The position numbers were made by a program, and so were the translations under genes. A stretch of 64,000 nt of DNA from NCBI RefSeq assembly GCF_000725805.1, contig NZ_JOFT01000018.1, positions 105,186 through 169,185 of the forward strand. Reading direction: 5' to 3'. This DNA is from Streptomyces xanthophaeus (GTDB lineage Bacteria > Actinomycetota > Actinomycetes > Streptomycetales > Streptomycetaceae). The notes beneath the pieces are model-generated. The model searched no databases, was not told the origin of the DNA, and saw nothing but the letters and a program-made list of their open reading frames with translations. Positions 51,896-61,516 of this stretch are shown piece by piece. The stretch's first letter is position 1; each line of letters opens with the position of its first letter.

Positions 51896-53446
51896 TCACG
51901 CCCGGAGCGGCAACTGGGGATCCGCACGCTCCGCGCACCGGGGGCCCACGGTGACCGCGACCAGGGGCTGGAGGGGTCCGGCGCCGAGGCCGAGGGCGCG
52001 GGCCATGGCGTCCAGGCCGAAGTCGCAGTGCACGTGGCTCTCCAGCCCCATGGCGGCCGCGGCCAGGGCGAGGCGTTGGGCGAGCGCACCCGCCGCGATG
52101 TTCCGGGTCCGGTACCAGCGGTCCCCGAAACGCTCGATGCCCGTCCGTAGATCGGCGCAGGGGACCAGGGTCGCCGTGGCGGTGCGGCACTCGTCCGCCA
52201 GCATCGGGCTCTTGGCCGCGTGCATCACCTCCCGTACGGCGTCCGCCGAGCGGGTGCGGACCAGGGCGTGTCCGGTGGCGTCGTAGAGATGGGCGCCCGT
52301 CTCCACACCGGGGACGCGCTGTACCACGGCGGCCAGTTGGACGTCCGGGCTCCCGGCATCAGGCGGGCTGCCGGCGGGCAGGGGGCCGGCCGCCGCGGAC
52401 AGCAGTGCTGCCAGGGTGCGCTCCGGTACGGGTCCGGGCCGGTAGCCGTAGACGGTGCGGCGGCCGGGGAAGCCTTCGGCCAGGTCCAGTACGGCCGTCT
52501 GCAGGGCGTGCCGGGGGGACCCGGGCGGCGGCGACCAGGCCGGGAGACGGCCCGCGCGGCCGGGCGCCGCCGTCCGGATCGCGGCGTGCAGCAGCGCGGC
52601 CTCCGCCAGGTGCGGGACCTCGCTCAGGGAACGCGGTCCGGGCACGGCGGCGGGCACGTGCCCGTCCCACGGGGCGCGGCCCTCGGGCGGGCCCGGCGTT
52701 CCGTCCGCCCGGTGCAGCGTGACCACGGCGAAGACGCTCTCGGCGGCGGGGGAAAGCCCCAGGACCTCGTCCAGGCCCCGGTCGTCGTAGTGCAGGTGGA
52801 CGGTGGCGGTCAGCCCCGCCACCCCGGCGGCGGCCACCGCTTGAGCCACGACGACACCGACGTCCAGGCTCTGGAGCCGGTAGCCGAACGCCCCGTACTT
52901 GGCAGCGTTGCGCCACATCACGCTGCTCAGGAGCAGGACGAACTCTGCTTCCCGGGCCGGCGGATCGCTCAGCAGACCGAGGAGCCGGGCCCGGCCGTCA
53001 CCGTCGCGCAGGCGTTCCAGCGCATGATGGACCGGGTCGTAGTGGGAGAGCCCGGCCGTGAGACCGTCCACCGGGCCGTGGGCGACGTAGACCTCCACCG
53101 GGTACCGGGACCCCGAGGCCGCGGCCGTACGGCCGGGGGAGAGCAGGACGCGTCGTTCCCCCGGTGTGCCGGGGGCGGACAGGCCGAGCGGCATCAACCC
53201 GCTCATCCAGCGCATCCTGGTCAGCCCGTTCGTCTGCCGCAGCAGCCGGGACAGGCGCGGGAGCGCGCTCCCGTACGGCGTCGCGCCGTCATCGGGCGGC
53301 AGGTTCAGCCGGGTGGCCGACGGGTAGCGCTTGTGGACCGGCGGGAGGCGGGCCGGGTCCGCGGCGGGCAGGGCGTCCGGCGGCTGGTGGCCGGAGCCGA
53401 GGAAGCCGAGAGCCGCCTCCCCGACGGGCGGAGCGGGTGTGGTCAT
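51896..53446 (-). CDS. SagB-type azoline dehydrogenase, double-domain (copy A)
   Basis: This 516-residue protein starts at ATG 53446, overlapping the previous gene by 4 bp. Two nitroreductase-like domains are visible: the first with SGSRYPVEVYVAHG and GLSHYDPVHHALERL, the second with YGYRPGPVPERTLAALL and MGLESHVHCDFG. SagB enzymes use FMN to oxidise azolines to azoles. It is a divergent paralogue of the next gene, and one of the two may have a different role. Confidence 0.8.
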   Translation of the reverse strand: MTTPAPPVGEAALGFLGSGHQPPDALPAADPARLPPVHKRYPSATRLNLPPDDGATPYGSALPRLSRLLRQTNGLTRMRWMSGLMPLGLSAPGTPGERRVLLSPGRTAAASGSRYPVEVYVAHGPVDGLTAGLSHYDPVHHALERLRDGDGRARLLGLLSDPPAREAEFVLLLSSVMWRNAAKYGAFGYRLQSLDVGVVVAQAVAAAGVAGLTATVHLHYDDRGLDEVLGLSPAAESVFAVVTLHRADGTPGPPEGRAPWDGHVPAAVPGPRSLSEVPHLAEAALLHAAIRTAAPGRAGRLPAWSPPPGSPRHALQTAVLDLAEGFPGRRTVYGYRPGPVPERTLAALLSAAAGPLPAGSPPDAGSPDVQLAAVVQRVPGVETGAHLYDATGHALVRTRSADAVREVMHAAKSPMLADECRTATATLVPCADLRTGIERFGDRWYRTRNIAAGALAQRLALAAAAMGLESHVHCDFGLDAMARALGLGAGPLQPLVAVTVGPRCAERADPQLPLRA

Positions 53447-55107
53447 GCGCAGTGCACCTCGTTCTGTACCGGCTCTCCACCGGGGTGGAGGCCGGGGCGC
53501 CCGGGACCGTGCGCCGGGGGCGACAGCCGGGGAACCGGCATCAGATAGCGTTCGTCGGGCCCGGGCGTCCCGAGCGCGATCTGGAACAGCGGCTCGTGCC
53601 CGGGCGGCAGGCCGAGGGCCCGCGACACGGTGCGTGCCGCGTAGCCGTTGTGGATCCTGGCGGCGAGGCCCTCGGCGGCGCTCAGCACGCACAGGCGCTG
53701 CGCGACGACCCCGGCCTCGTGGTGGAGGACCCGGAAACCCCTGTCCCCGAAGGCCGCCTGCGCGTCCTCACGCGGGGCGGAGAGGAACACCACGGCCCCC
53801 ACCGACCGGTAGTCGATGTTCGCGGCTTCCGTGCCGAGCTGCGAGGGGTGGACGTCGCCGGCGGGGCCCACCGGGTGGAGACCGTCCGCCATGACCCGGT
53901 GGATGCCGTCCGCGAGACCGCTCACGTCGACCGCCCACAGGTGCACCGTGACGGGCGGCGCATCGCCGTCCGGCACGGCATCGGACACCCAGGGGGCGAG
54001 CACGGGGCCGACCGTACGGAGCAGGGCGGCCAGCGGCAGGGGACGGCGAGCCGGTTTGAACGCGGGGCTGCCGGAGGTCCGCCGCCGCAGGCAGTCGGCG
54101 AGCTCGGCGCCCCCCACCGGCGCCCGCGGCGGCGCCGGGGGAGGTGTCCCCGCAGGCAGCAGGGAGAAGTCAGCCGTGCTGGTGAGCCGGGCAGCGCCGT
54201 CGGCCGCGGTCAGTCCGGCCAGCCCGTGGAGACCGGTCGGCGCGGCCGCGGGCCGGCCGGGCGGGGGGCCGAGCAGGGCGGACAGGGCCGGTTCGGCATG
54301 CGTTGCCGCGCTCCGCCGGACCGGCCGGGGCCCCTCGGCCCGCCTCGGGTACAGCGGGAGGACGGCGGCGATGCTCTCCTGAGGGCCCTCGGTCCCGAGG
54401 AGGCGGTCCAGCGTTCCGTCGAGGAACTGGTGGTGCAGATGCGCCTCGGCACCGAGGGTGCCCGCGACCATCATCACGTTCCCCGCCACCAGGCCGGTCT
54501 CCTGAGCACACAGCCGGTACGCGTAGTCGCCGTACCGGAAGGCCGTCCGCCAGAACACGGTGGAGAGGATGAGCACCCCGAGGGCGTCCTCGATGTCCGC
54601 GCCCATCGCCTTGCCCAGGACGCTCCGGTGGTCGCCCGGGCGCAGTCGTACCAGTGCGTGGTGCGCCGGATCGTAGGCGTGGACACCAGCGGGGAGCCCC
54701 TCGTGGCCGGGGGTCCAGAGGTAGGCCTCGACGGGCGCGAAGCACCGGGCGGAGGGAGCCGCCCGGTGGTAGGGCCAGCGGGCGGTCGGGCCGAACTCGG
54801 TCCGCAGTACGCCACAGGAGTAGTGCAGCAGGGCCGAGTGGAAGGCGGCGGTGGGCGCGGCCGCCGGGCCGTCCGGCCCTGCTGCGGAGCCGAACGCGCC
54901 GCTGATCGCGCCGAGTTCCCCCGCGGGTTCCGGCAGGGGATACCGCGGGAGCGAGCCGTGGCGGGCGAACCTCGCGGGCTCCGCGGAACCGCCCTCCCGG
55001 CCCCCCGGCCCGCTCGCCGTCATGGCGGCGTAGTCGTGGAGGGACCGGTGCCAGTAGCGCGTGCCGGGGGAGGGGGTGGTCCCGTCCGGTCGTTCCGTGA
55101 CCGTCAT
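53443..55107 (-). CDS. SagB-type azoline dehydrogenase, double-domain (copy B)
   Basis: This 554-residue protein starts at ATG 55107. Its N-terminal part carries RYWHRSLHDYAAMT, and the first nitroreductase-like domain contains LHYSCGVLRTEFG, RAAPSARCFAPVEAYLW and GVHAYDPAHHALVRL. The second domain has SVGAVVFLSAPREDAQ and GVVAQRLCVLSAAEG. With copy A it forms a tandem pair, unusual because one SagB per azole cluster is typical. It starts 11 bp after the YcaO gene. Confidence 0.8.
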   Translation of the reverse strand: MTVTERPDGTTPSPGTRYWHRSLHDYAAMTASGPGGREGGSAEPARFARHGSLPRYPLPEPAGELGAISGAFGSAAGPDGPAAAPTAAFHSALLHYSCGVLRTEFGPTARWPYHRAAPSARCFAPVEAYLWTPGHEGLPAGVHAYDPAHHALVRLRPGDHRSVLGKAMGADIEDALGVLILSTVFWRTAFRYGDYAYRLCAQETGLVAGNVMMVAGTLGAEAHLHHQFLDGTLDRLLGTEGPQESIAAVLPLYPRRAEGPRPVRRSAATHAEPALSALLGPPPGRPAAAPTGLHGLAGLTAADGAARLTSTADFSLLPAGTPPPAPPRAPVGGAELADCLRRRTSGSPAFKPARRPLPLAALLRTVGPVLAPWVSDAVPDGDAPPVTVHLWAVDVSGLADGIHRVMADGLHPVGPAGDVHPSQLGTEAANIDYRSVGAVVFLSAPREDAQAAFGDRGFRVLHHEAGVVAQRLCVLSAAEGLAARIHNGYAARTVSRALGLPPGHEPLFQIALGTPGPDERYLMPVPRLSPPAHGPGRPGLHPGGEPVQNEVHCA

Positions 55108-55118
55108 CCGTGCAGTCC

Positions 55119-57158
55119 TCAAGGGAAGGGGTGGGGATGGGGGTTGATGTCCTCGGGTGTCAGGACCTTGTCCCGGTAGCCCAGTTCGAACGGGACGTCG
55201 AGCAGCCGTGGCAGGCCGTCGACGCGCCGGTTGCGGTGTCCGAAGGTCATCGGCAGGGTGCCGGGCACCATCACCTTCACGCAGGCGAAGCCGCCCGCCC
55301 GGTGCTCGGGCGTCGTCTGGTCCACGACCAGGACGTCCAGCCCGTGGCCGAGGTAGCGCTGCACCATCTCGTCCAGGTCGGAACGCAGGTCGGTGTGGGC
55401 GGGCCACTGCCACTGCCGCGCGAAGTCGGAGAACGGCCGCGCCTCGCGGTCGGAGAGGAGGAAGCCGAACCGGTCGAAGGCGTCCTGATGGCTGTAGAGC
55501 ACGGAGTGGTCGCCCATCACCTTCACCAGCGACGGGTCCGTCACCATGCGGGCGGCCCGGTCCCGCTCCGCCGCGTCGTAGAGCTTCGCGTGCTCCAGCA
55601 GGTGGCCCATTTCGTGCAGGACGTTGATCACGGCCTTCTCGGGCTGCAGTGCCGAGCCGCCGGCGCACAGCACGCGAGGCCGCCCCGGGTCATCGAGGGT
55701 GTCGAGGCCCACCGCCCAGAAGCAGGGGATTCCCTGCTCCAGCGTTGCCGAGTACAGCTGGATCGCGTACCCGGTCCGGTGACGCAGATGCTCGATCATC
55801 ATCGGGATGGAACGGTCCCGCGCACTGGCGGGGTCGATCCGCGGGATGGGCATCCGGCCGTACCAGGTCATCAGGAAGGCATCGCGCTCCGCCACTTCGA
55901 GCAGGCCGCACAGGATCGCCTCCTCCAGGCAGCCGCCCATGGCGCAGCCGTTGGATATCTCGTAGACGAACCGGGGGTCCTCGTGGCTGTGCGCGGCGTA
56001 GTAGGCATACCGTTCCGGCACCAGTACCGCTTCTCCGCGGGCGAAGGAGTACCCCCAGACCCACGGCATCACCAGGTCTTCGTCGTACCGGACGTAGGGG
56101 AACCCCGGCAGTTCGTGGCGGTCGTCCGGGTAGAGGCCGAAGGCGCGCGGATCGACGGCGCGGTCGCCCAGCTCGCGGCGGCTCGCCGTGACCGAGGTCC
56201 GGTGCCCTCGCGGCTGCTCGCCGCCGAAGCGTTCGAGGGCCTCGAGCACGGCGGTGATCCTGGAGGACCGGTAGTCGGTCGTACGGCCCCAGCCGTGCTG
56301 GGAGTTGTTGCCGCGCAGGGAGCTCAGGGGTGCGACGGCACGCGGCAGCGGTCCGCCGCGTTCGTCGTCCACCGAGGGGACCACGCCCGCCACCCGGTCG
56401 ACGTACAGGTCGTACAGTTCCCGCTCGCGCGCCACCACGTTCTGCACCCGGAAGACATCGGGCGCGGGCTTCGGGCGCGGGCGCGGCACCACGTGGGCCG
56501 CCGCGGGACCGTCGACGGGCAGGCCGCCGCAGTCCTCGCAGAGGGAGCAGGGCAGGTAGCGGTGGGAGCTGATGGCGAGCGAGGCCAGCCCGACCCGCAG
56601 GAACACGTCGCCCGGCCGCCGCACCCCCGCGCTGTCCACGGGGTCGGCCGTGAGGTGCGACGGCTCACCGGAGACGGCGGATTCCACGAGAGAGAGCGCG
56701 AGTTCGGCGGCCGTGGACGCGGCCGCCCGGGTGAGCATCCGGGAGCGCCGGGCCGCCAGCTCGGCCCCGTGCCGGGCGCGGAGCGTCTCGTGGTGCTGCG
56801 CCTGGTCCCGCGCGAGTCGGCGGCGCCAGTCCGCACAGGTCGGGCAGCCGGTGCCAGGGCCCGAAGCCACCGGTCCGACGTGGATGGCATCCGCATCGGT
56901 GACGACGGGAATCCAGGGGATGCCGGCGGCTTCCGCGGCCTTGCGCACACCGGCGTGGTGGTCCGTGGCCGCGGTGTCGCCGGGAACCAGGACCGCCTGG
57001 CACGCACCGAGTCCGGCGGGGAGCTCGGCGCCGTCCGGGCGTACGACGTCGTACCGGCGTGCCGCGAGGAGGGTGGCGACGGCCGTGTCGAGGAGCCCGC
57101 CGTCACCCAGGACGGCGATCGTCCGCGTGGTGACCGGGTACGGGATCGGTTCAGACAT
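55119..57158 (-). CDS. fused azole-forming cyclodehydratase (leader-binding/E1-like + YcaO)
   Basis: This 679-residue protein starts at ATG 57158. The N-terminal E1-like, leader-binding region (~1-230) has IAVLGDGGLLD and two Cys pairs (CPTC, CSLCEDC) likely binding Zn. The C-terminal YcaO domain (~270-679) contains SSRITAVLEALERFGGEQP, EISNGCAMGGCLEEAI, and EVAERDAFLMTWYG. The C-terminus ends NPHPHPFP, resembling the Pro-rich tail required by azoline-forming YcaO enzymes. It makes thiazoline/oxazoline rings on Cys, Ser or Thr of a precursor peptide using ATP. It overlaps the ThiF-like gene by 8 bp. Confidence 0.9.
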   Translation of the reverse strand: MSEPIPYPVTTRTIAVLGDGGLLDTAVATLLAARRYDVVRPDGAELPAGLGACQAVLVPGDTAATDHHAGVRKAAEAAGIPWIPVVTDADAIHVGPVASGPGTGCPTCADWRRRLARDQAQHHETLRARHGAELAARRSRMLTRAAASTAAELALSLVESAVSGEPSHLTADPVDSAGVRRPGDVFLRVGLASLAISSHRYLPCSLCEDCGGLPVDGPAAAHVVPRPRPKPAPDVFRVQNVVARERELYDLYVDRVAGVVPSVDDERGGPLPRAVAPLSSLRGNNSQHGWGRTTDYRSSRITAVLEALERFGGEQPRGHRTSVTASRRELGDRAVDPRAFGLYPDDRHELPGFPYVRYDEDLVMPWVWGYSFARGEAVLVPERYAYYAAHSHEDPRFVYEISNGCAMGGCLEEAILCGLLEVAERDAFLMTWYGRMPIPRIDPASARDRSIPMMIEHLRHRTGYAIQLYSATLEQGIPCFWAVGLDTLDDPGRPRVLCAGGSALQPEKAVINVLHEMGHLLEHAKLYDAAERDRAARMVTDPSLVKVMGDHSVLYSHQDAFDRFGFLLSDREARPFSDFARQWQWPAHTDLRSDLDEMVQRYLGHGLDVLVVDQTTPEHRAGGFACVKVMVPGTLPMTFGHRNRRVDGLPRLLDVPFELGYRDKVLTPEDINPHPHPFP

Positions 57159-59178
57159 CGAGCAGCACCACCCTGACGAGGTGCGGCAGTGCGGCTCGGA
57201 CGGCCGGGTCGGCGTCGAGCGGCACCGCCACCGCTTCGGATCCGCCGGCGCGCAGCGCCGCGACGAGCGGGCCCCAGCGCACCGGTTCCGGGGGCCCGTC
57301 CGCTCCGGACGGGATCTGCAGGTTCACCGCGGGTGAGGGTGCGTACTCGGGCTGGCCCGCGTTCTTGGCCTGCCAGGCCAGGAGGAGGCGGCCGAGCCCT
57401 GCCTCGACGGCTTCGGCCGCGGTGATCCCGGCGCCGTACTCGACCAGGAGGCCGGTGCCGGTGCCGGTGCCGAGCTGGAAGGCGTACGCGTGGACGCCCG
57501 GCGGGGTGTCCACGCAGAAGGCGCCGAGTTCCTCGCCCGATGCGTCCAGCAGGTCGAGGAACCGCCGGGAGACGGCGGTCAGTTCGAGTTCTGCAGGACG
57601 CCGCCGGTCCGCCGGCCCGTGAGCGGCGCCCCTCCGTGCCGTGCGCAGGACGTGGTCGAGCAGGCCCTGTTCCACGGCGGCCGCCCAGGTGCGTCCTGCG
57701 GCCGTACCGGCGGGAGAGACGTCCGCGTCGGCCGCGTCGGCCGGCTCGCCGAACACGGCCTCCGCCGGCACTGCCCTGTCCGCACCCGTGGACAGGACGG
57801 TGCCCGTCACGGCGCCGTTGTCCGCCGCCGCGCCGGGGGAGCGGACGGCGTGGGAGGCGAGTGCGTGCCGCAGGGCGGCATCCTGCGCCTGGGGGAAGTC
57901 GGTTCCCGCACCCCATACGTCGAACGGCCGGTCCGGCCGGGCCGGATCGGTGACGGAGACCCGGACCACGCGCAGCGGGAACTGCTCGTAGTGCGCCTCC
58001 GACACCGGCCCGAGCAGCCCGAGCCGGGCATCGGTCAGGGGGACGACCCGGGCGGCGAGTTCCGCCGCCTCCACCGCCGCACCGGCACCGCGCTCCCGCG
58101 CGGACCGGGGACTTCCGGACCCCGCCGAGGTCCCGGGGACCCCGGGGTGCGGCGTCAGCTCGTGGACGGAGGTCTGGAGGGACTCCAGGTCGAGGCGTAC
58201 GACACCGGCCGCCGGCCGCTCCCGCTCCTCGCCGTCCGCGACGGACCCGGCGACGCCGGTGAGGTGCTCGAACGCGCGGAACACCAGATGGTTGGCCACG
58301 ATGCCGGGTACGGGACCGGTGAGGAAGCCGGACCCCTGCGCGCCGTCGTCCAGCCGGTCGCCGAGCCGGAGCCCGAGGCTCTCCCACCGCGTGGCCGGCC
58401 GGTCCGCCGCGCACACCGGCCCCACCCACGCCTCGTCGGAGCACAGGGTGACGGGAACGAACGCCGTCCCCAGCTCGGCGCAGATCCGGTCGAGCGAGCG
58501 CAGGAGGGCGGTGTCGCTGTGGTCTGCCGCGTACAGCACCAGACCGGCCGCCGCGACCGCGTCGCGCAGCGCCACCGGATCGGCCGGGTCGAGCGGCTCG
58601 GTCTCCAGACGCTGTCGGGGATCGCGGTCCCGGGCATCGGCCTCCAGTCCGCTCAGACGGTCCGGCAGGGCCTGGTCCTGCGGTCCCTGCCGGACGGGCC
58701 GCGCCGTCAGCCGGGCCACCCCGGTCAGCAGGGCGCCTTCGACGGCCGCGGCGAAGACCGTGCCCGCGCCGATGACCACGGTGCGGGTCTCGCGGTAACG
58801 CTGGAAGCGCAGGGCGGGCGAGGTGGCGAAGGACTCGACGAACGCGATCTCCGACGCGTAGGTGTCCAGCTCGTCCTGTGTCAGGGAATGGGCCAGGTCC
58901 TGGCTCACGTCGCGGACCAGTCCGGCCTCGTGGAGCGCGCCGACCAGCTTCTCCACCATCTGCCGCGGGGCGGGCGGCAGGCTCGCGGTCAGATCGGCGA
59001 CGCTGTGCGCGCCGTTGAGGTGCGGGGAGAGTCTCTCCAGCCAGGCGTACGTGGAGGCGCCCAGGAAGGACACGACCTCACTGCCGTTGGTCAGGAGGAC
59101 ACCGTCGCCTTCGGCGTTCGGTGTGAAGAAGATCCCGGTTCTCATCCGCGGATACATGGCCGCGATGGTGCTGTGCAT
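57151..59178 (-). CDS. ThiF-like maturation/leader-binding protein (ocin-ThiF type)
   Basis: This 675-residue protein starts at ATG 59178. It begins with YPRMRTGIFFTPNAEGDGVLL and LGASTYAWLERLSPHLNG, typical of the putative thiazole-containing bacteriocin maturation family, followed by an E1-like Rossmann segment (TRTVVIGAGTVFAAAVEGAL). No Zn CxxC pairs are seen, so it is probably a non-catalytic F-protein that binds the leader peptide and delivers it to YcaO. This protein is shared by thiopeptide and LAP clusters. Confidence 0.78.
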   Translation of the reverse strand: MHSTIAAMYPRMRTGIFFTPNAEGDGVLLTNGSEVVSFLGASTYAWLERLSPHLNGAHSVADLTASLPPAPRQMVEKLVGALHEAGLVRDVSQDLAHSLTQDELDTYASEIAFVESFATSPALRFQRYRETRTVVIGAGTVFAAAVEGALLTGVARLTARPVRQGPQDQALPDRLSGLEADARDRDPRQRLETEPLDPADPVALRDAVAAAGLVLYAADHSDTALLRSLDRICAELGTAFVPVTLCSDEAWVGPVCAADRPATRWESLGLRLGDRLDDGAQGSGFLTGPVPGIVANHLVFRAFEHLTGVAGSVADGEERERPAAGVVRLDLESLQTSVHELTPHPGVPGTSAGSGSPRSARERGAGAAVEAAELAARVVPLTDARLGLLGPVSEAHYEQFPLRVVRVSVTDPARPDRPFDVWGAGTDFPQAQDAALRHALASHAVRSPGAAADNGAVTGTVLSTGADRAVPAEAVFGEPADAADADVSPAGTAAGRTWAAAVEQGLLDHVLRTARRGAAHGPADRRRPAELELTAVSRRFLDLLDASGEELGAFCVDTPPGVHAYAFQLGTGTGTGLLVEYGAGITAAEAVEAGLGRLLLAWQAKNAGQPEYAPSPAVNLQIPSGADGPPEPVRWGPLVAALRAGGSEAVAVPLDADPAVRAALPHLVRVVLLDV

Positions 59179-59350
59179 GATGGAGGGCTCCGCATTTCGG
59201 CTGGTCGTGACGGTCGTGCCCGTGTCGGATCGTGAAGTCCGATCGTGTCAGCGCCTTCGGCCCCGGGTCGTCCGTCCCGGGACTGCTTTCCTGTCTCCGC
59301 CACGGACACCCGGGTGGGGCCGGACTCCGACTGGAGTGGGGTCGCCCGAC

Positions 59351-60604
59351 TCAGATCCGCTGGTGAAGGCCGGTCAGTCTCTCCAGCACGGGGACGAGTG
59401 CGGACGGTCCGGGCAGCATCGCCAGCTCCTCGCGCAGCACCCGCGCTCCTTCGCGGACCGCAGGGGTCCCCAACAGGCCCGAGAGCGCGTCGCGCAGGGT
59501 CCGGGCGTCGCACCGGGCAGGGTCGAGGACGCGTCCCGCGTTGCGGCGTTCGAGATAGTCCGCCGTCGCCTCCTCGTCCCAGAACCGCGTCGGCACGATC
59601 AACTGGGGGACGCCGTGTGCCGCGGCCGCCGCGAACAGCGAGCTGCCGCCCTGGTGGACGACCGCGGCGCACCCGGGGAGCAGTTGGTTGAGCGGCAGTC
59701 GGTGCGGGAGCCTGAGCCTGTCGGAAGCCGCGGCGCCCGGGACGGTGGCGGGGCCGCCCGTGGCGACGAGTTCCACGTCGAGTCCGGAGAATGCCGCGAG
59801 CAGGTCGGGGAAGGAGGGCCCGCCCGCCGGGTCCGCATCAGGGTCGCGGCCGTCGCTCTCCCAGGCCAGGCAGACGCGCGGCCGGACGGGCTTCGTGTGC
59901 AGCCAGTCGGGCACGGGCCCGCCCCCGTCGTACGCCGCCCAGCGCATCGCCTCGTAGCTGACGTCCGGCGCGGGCAGTCTCACGCCCGGGGGCATGGGGT
60001 CGATCGTCCACTGGCCCAGGAGCAGCTCCTCCTCGTAGGGCAGCCCGTACGGCTCCAGCAATTGCTGCATCACCTCCTCCAGAGGATCCGGCCAGCTCCC
60101 CTCAGGCGCCTGCTCCTGGTACCGCTGGGAACGCTGCCGGAGCCAGGCGATGTTGTCGCGGCCCCACAGCAGCCGGGCGTGCGCGGCTCCGCTCAACCGC
60201 GCCGCGACGGCCGCCGGCAGACAGAACGGGTCCCACAGGACCAGGTCCGGCCGCCAGCGCACGGCCACTCCGGTGAGTTCCTCCAGGAGGGGACGCAGAC
60301 CCGCGAACACCCGTGTCATCCGGTACCACTTCGGCCCCCAGTCGGGGCAGTGGGCAGAGGCGACCGCCAGGTCCCCGCCCGCGTGGCCGAGCAGGGCCGG
60401 GTTGCGGCCGAAGTCCGTCAGACGGGCGAGGTCCGCCGCCCGGCCGACGGGGACGGCCGCCAGTCCCGCCTGCGTCACCGGCCCGGTCATGTCCGGGTGG
60501 GTGGCTATCCGTACCTCGTGGCCGGCGTTCTGCAGGGCCCAGGCGAGCGGGACGACGGGGAAGGTGTGGGCCGAGGTGGGGAAGACGGCGAACAGGACGC
60601 GCAC
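59351..60604 (-). CDS. GT1-family glycosyltransferase (macrolide-type)
   Basis: This 417-residue GT-B protein starts at GTG 60604. N-terminal FAVFPTSAHTFPVVPLAWAL, and C-terminal HQGGSSLFAAAAHGVPQLIVP (nucleotide-sugar site) fit GT1 enzymes that transfer deoxysugars from TDP-sugars to natural products. It lies between the ABC permease and the ThiF-like gene in operon B. A 172-bp gap to the latter holds no visible precursor peptide. No TDP-sugar biosynthesis genes are in the window. Confidence 0.86.
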   Translation of the reverse strand: MRVLFAVFPTSAHTFPVVPLAWALQNAGHEVRIATHPDMTGPVTQAGLAAVPVGRAADLARLTDFGRNPALLGHAGGDLAVASAHCPDWGPKWYRMTRVFAGLRPLLEELTGVAVRWRPDLVLWDPFCLPAAVAARLSGAAHARLLWGRDNIAWLRQRSQRYQEQAPEGSWPDPLEEVMQQLLEPYGLPYEEELLLGQWTIDPMPPGVRLPAPDVSYEAMRWAAYDGGGPVPDWLHTKPVRPRVCLAWESDGRDPDADPAGGPSFPDLLAAFSGLDVELVATGGPATVPGAAASDRLRLPHRLPLNQLLPGCAAVVHQGGSSLFAAAAAHGVPQLIVPTRFWDEEATADYLERRNAGRVLDPARCDARTLRDALSGLLGTPAVREGARVLREELAMLPGPSALVPVLERLTGLHQRI

Positions 60605-60631
60605 GGGGAATCCTTCTGGAGCTGCGGGTGG

Positions 60632-61516
60632 TCAGTGCTTGGGTGCGCGGAAGGCCGACACCGCAAGAGGGCCGAAGACGGCGAGGAGCAGCAACGACCA
60701 GCCGAGCGTGGCGGCCACGGGATGCGCGAGCGGCCACGCGGCGTCGGCGGACGGGGTGACCGGATTGCCGAACAGCTCCCGGGTCGCGGACACCACGGCA
60801 CTCACCGGGTTCCATTCGGCGACCGGACGCAGGCCGGACGGAAGACCGTCGGACGGCACGAAGACGTTGGAGACCATGGTGAGCGGGAAGGTCAGCATGC
60901 CGATCAGGTCCGCGGCGGACCTGGACGGCAGCACGAGGCCCAGCCAGATGCCGAGCCAGCTGAACGCGTACCGGGCGAGCAGCAGCAGGGCGAGTCCTGC
61001 CGCGACGTGTGCCGCGGTGGAACCGGGACGCCAGCCGACCAGGAGACCGCACCCCGCCATGACCAGCAGGGTGATCAGTCCGCCCAGGCTCTCGGCCAGC
61101 GACTGGCCGACGGGCACCGCCGTCCTGCTCATCGGAAGGGAGTGGAACCGGTCGGTCACTCCCTTGTCCTTGTCGTCGGCGACGGCCGATGCGCTCGCCG
61201 CGATGCCGAAGACCACCATCTGCGCCAGCATGCCGGGGATCAGGAAGTCCACGTAGGAACCGCCTTCAGGAACACGCATGTTGCTGCCGAGCACGTAGAC
61301 GAAGAGCAGGGTGAACACCAGGGGGAGCAACAGGGCCATGACGGCGCGCTCGGGGGCGCTGCGCAGATGGATCAGGTACCGCCGGGTGATCGTCAGGGCG
61401 TCTCCGCAGGCCCAGCGCAGCCGTACGGGAAAGGGCTCCTTGCGGACCGTACCGGCCGCTGGGGCACCGGGGCGGCCGGCCGCGGGCGGGGCCGCCGTAG
61501 CCTGCCGGGTGCTCAC
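60632..61516 (-). CDS. ABC-2 transporter permease (DrrB-like)
   Basis: This 294-residue protein starts at GTG 61516 in GTGA overlap with the ATPase gene. Six hydrophobic segments and the ABC-2 features RYLIHLRSAPERAVMALLLPLVF and AEWNPVSAVVSATRELFGNP are seen. With the upstream ATPase it forms a DrrAB-type exporter that likely provides self-resistance and product export. It is 27 bp upstream of the glycosyltransferase gene. Confidence 0.88.
   Translation of the reverse strand: MSTRQATAAPPAAGRPGAPAAGTVRKEPFPVRLRWACGDALTITRRYLIHLRSAPERAVMALLLPLVFTLLFVYVLGSNMRVPEGGSYVDFLIPGMLAQMVVFGIAASASAVADDKDKGVTDRFHSLPMSRTAVPVGQSLAESLGGLITLLVMAGCGLLVGWRPGSTAAHVAAGLALLLLARYAFSWLGIWLGLVLPSRSAADLIGMLTFPLTMVSNVFVPSDGLPSGLRPVAEWNPVSAVVSATRELFGNPVTPSADAAWPLAHPVAATLGWSLLLLAVFGPLAVSAFRAPKH

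Noticed and set aside
59179..59350. Possible precursor peptide between the glycosyltransferase and ThiF-like genes
   Set aside because: The only open minus-strand frame has no stop before the ThiF-like gene and no Cys/Ser/Thr-rich core.
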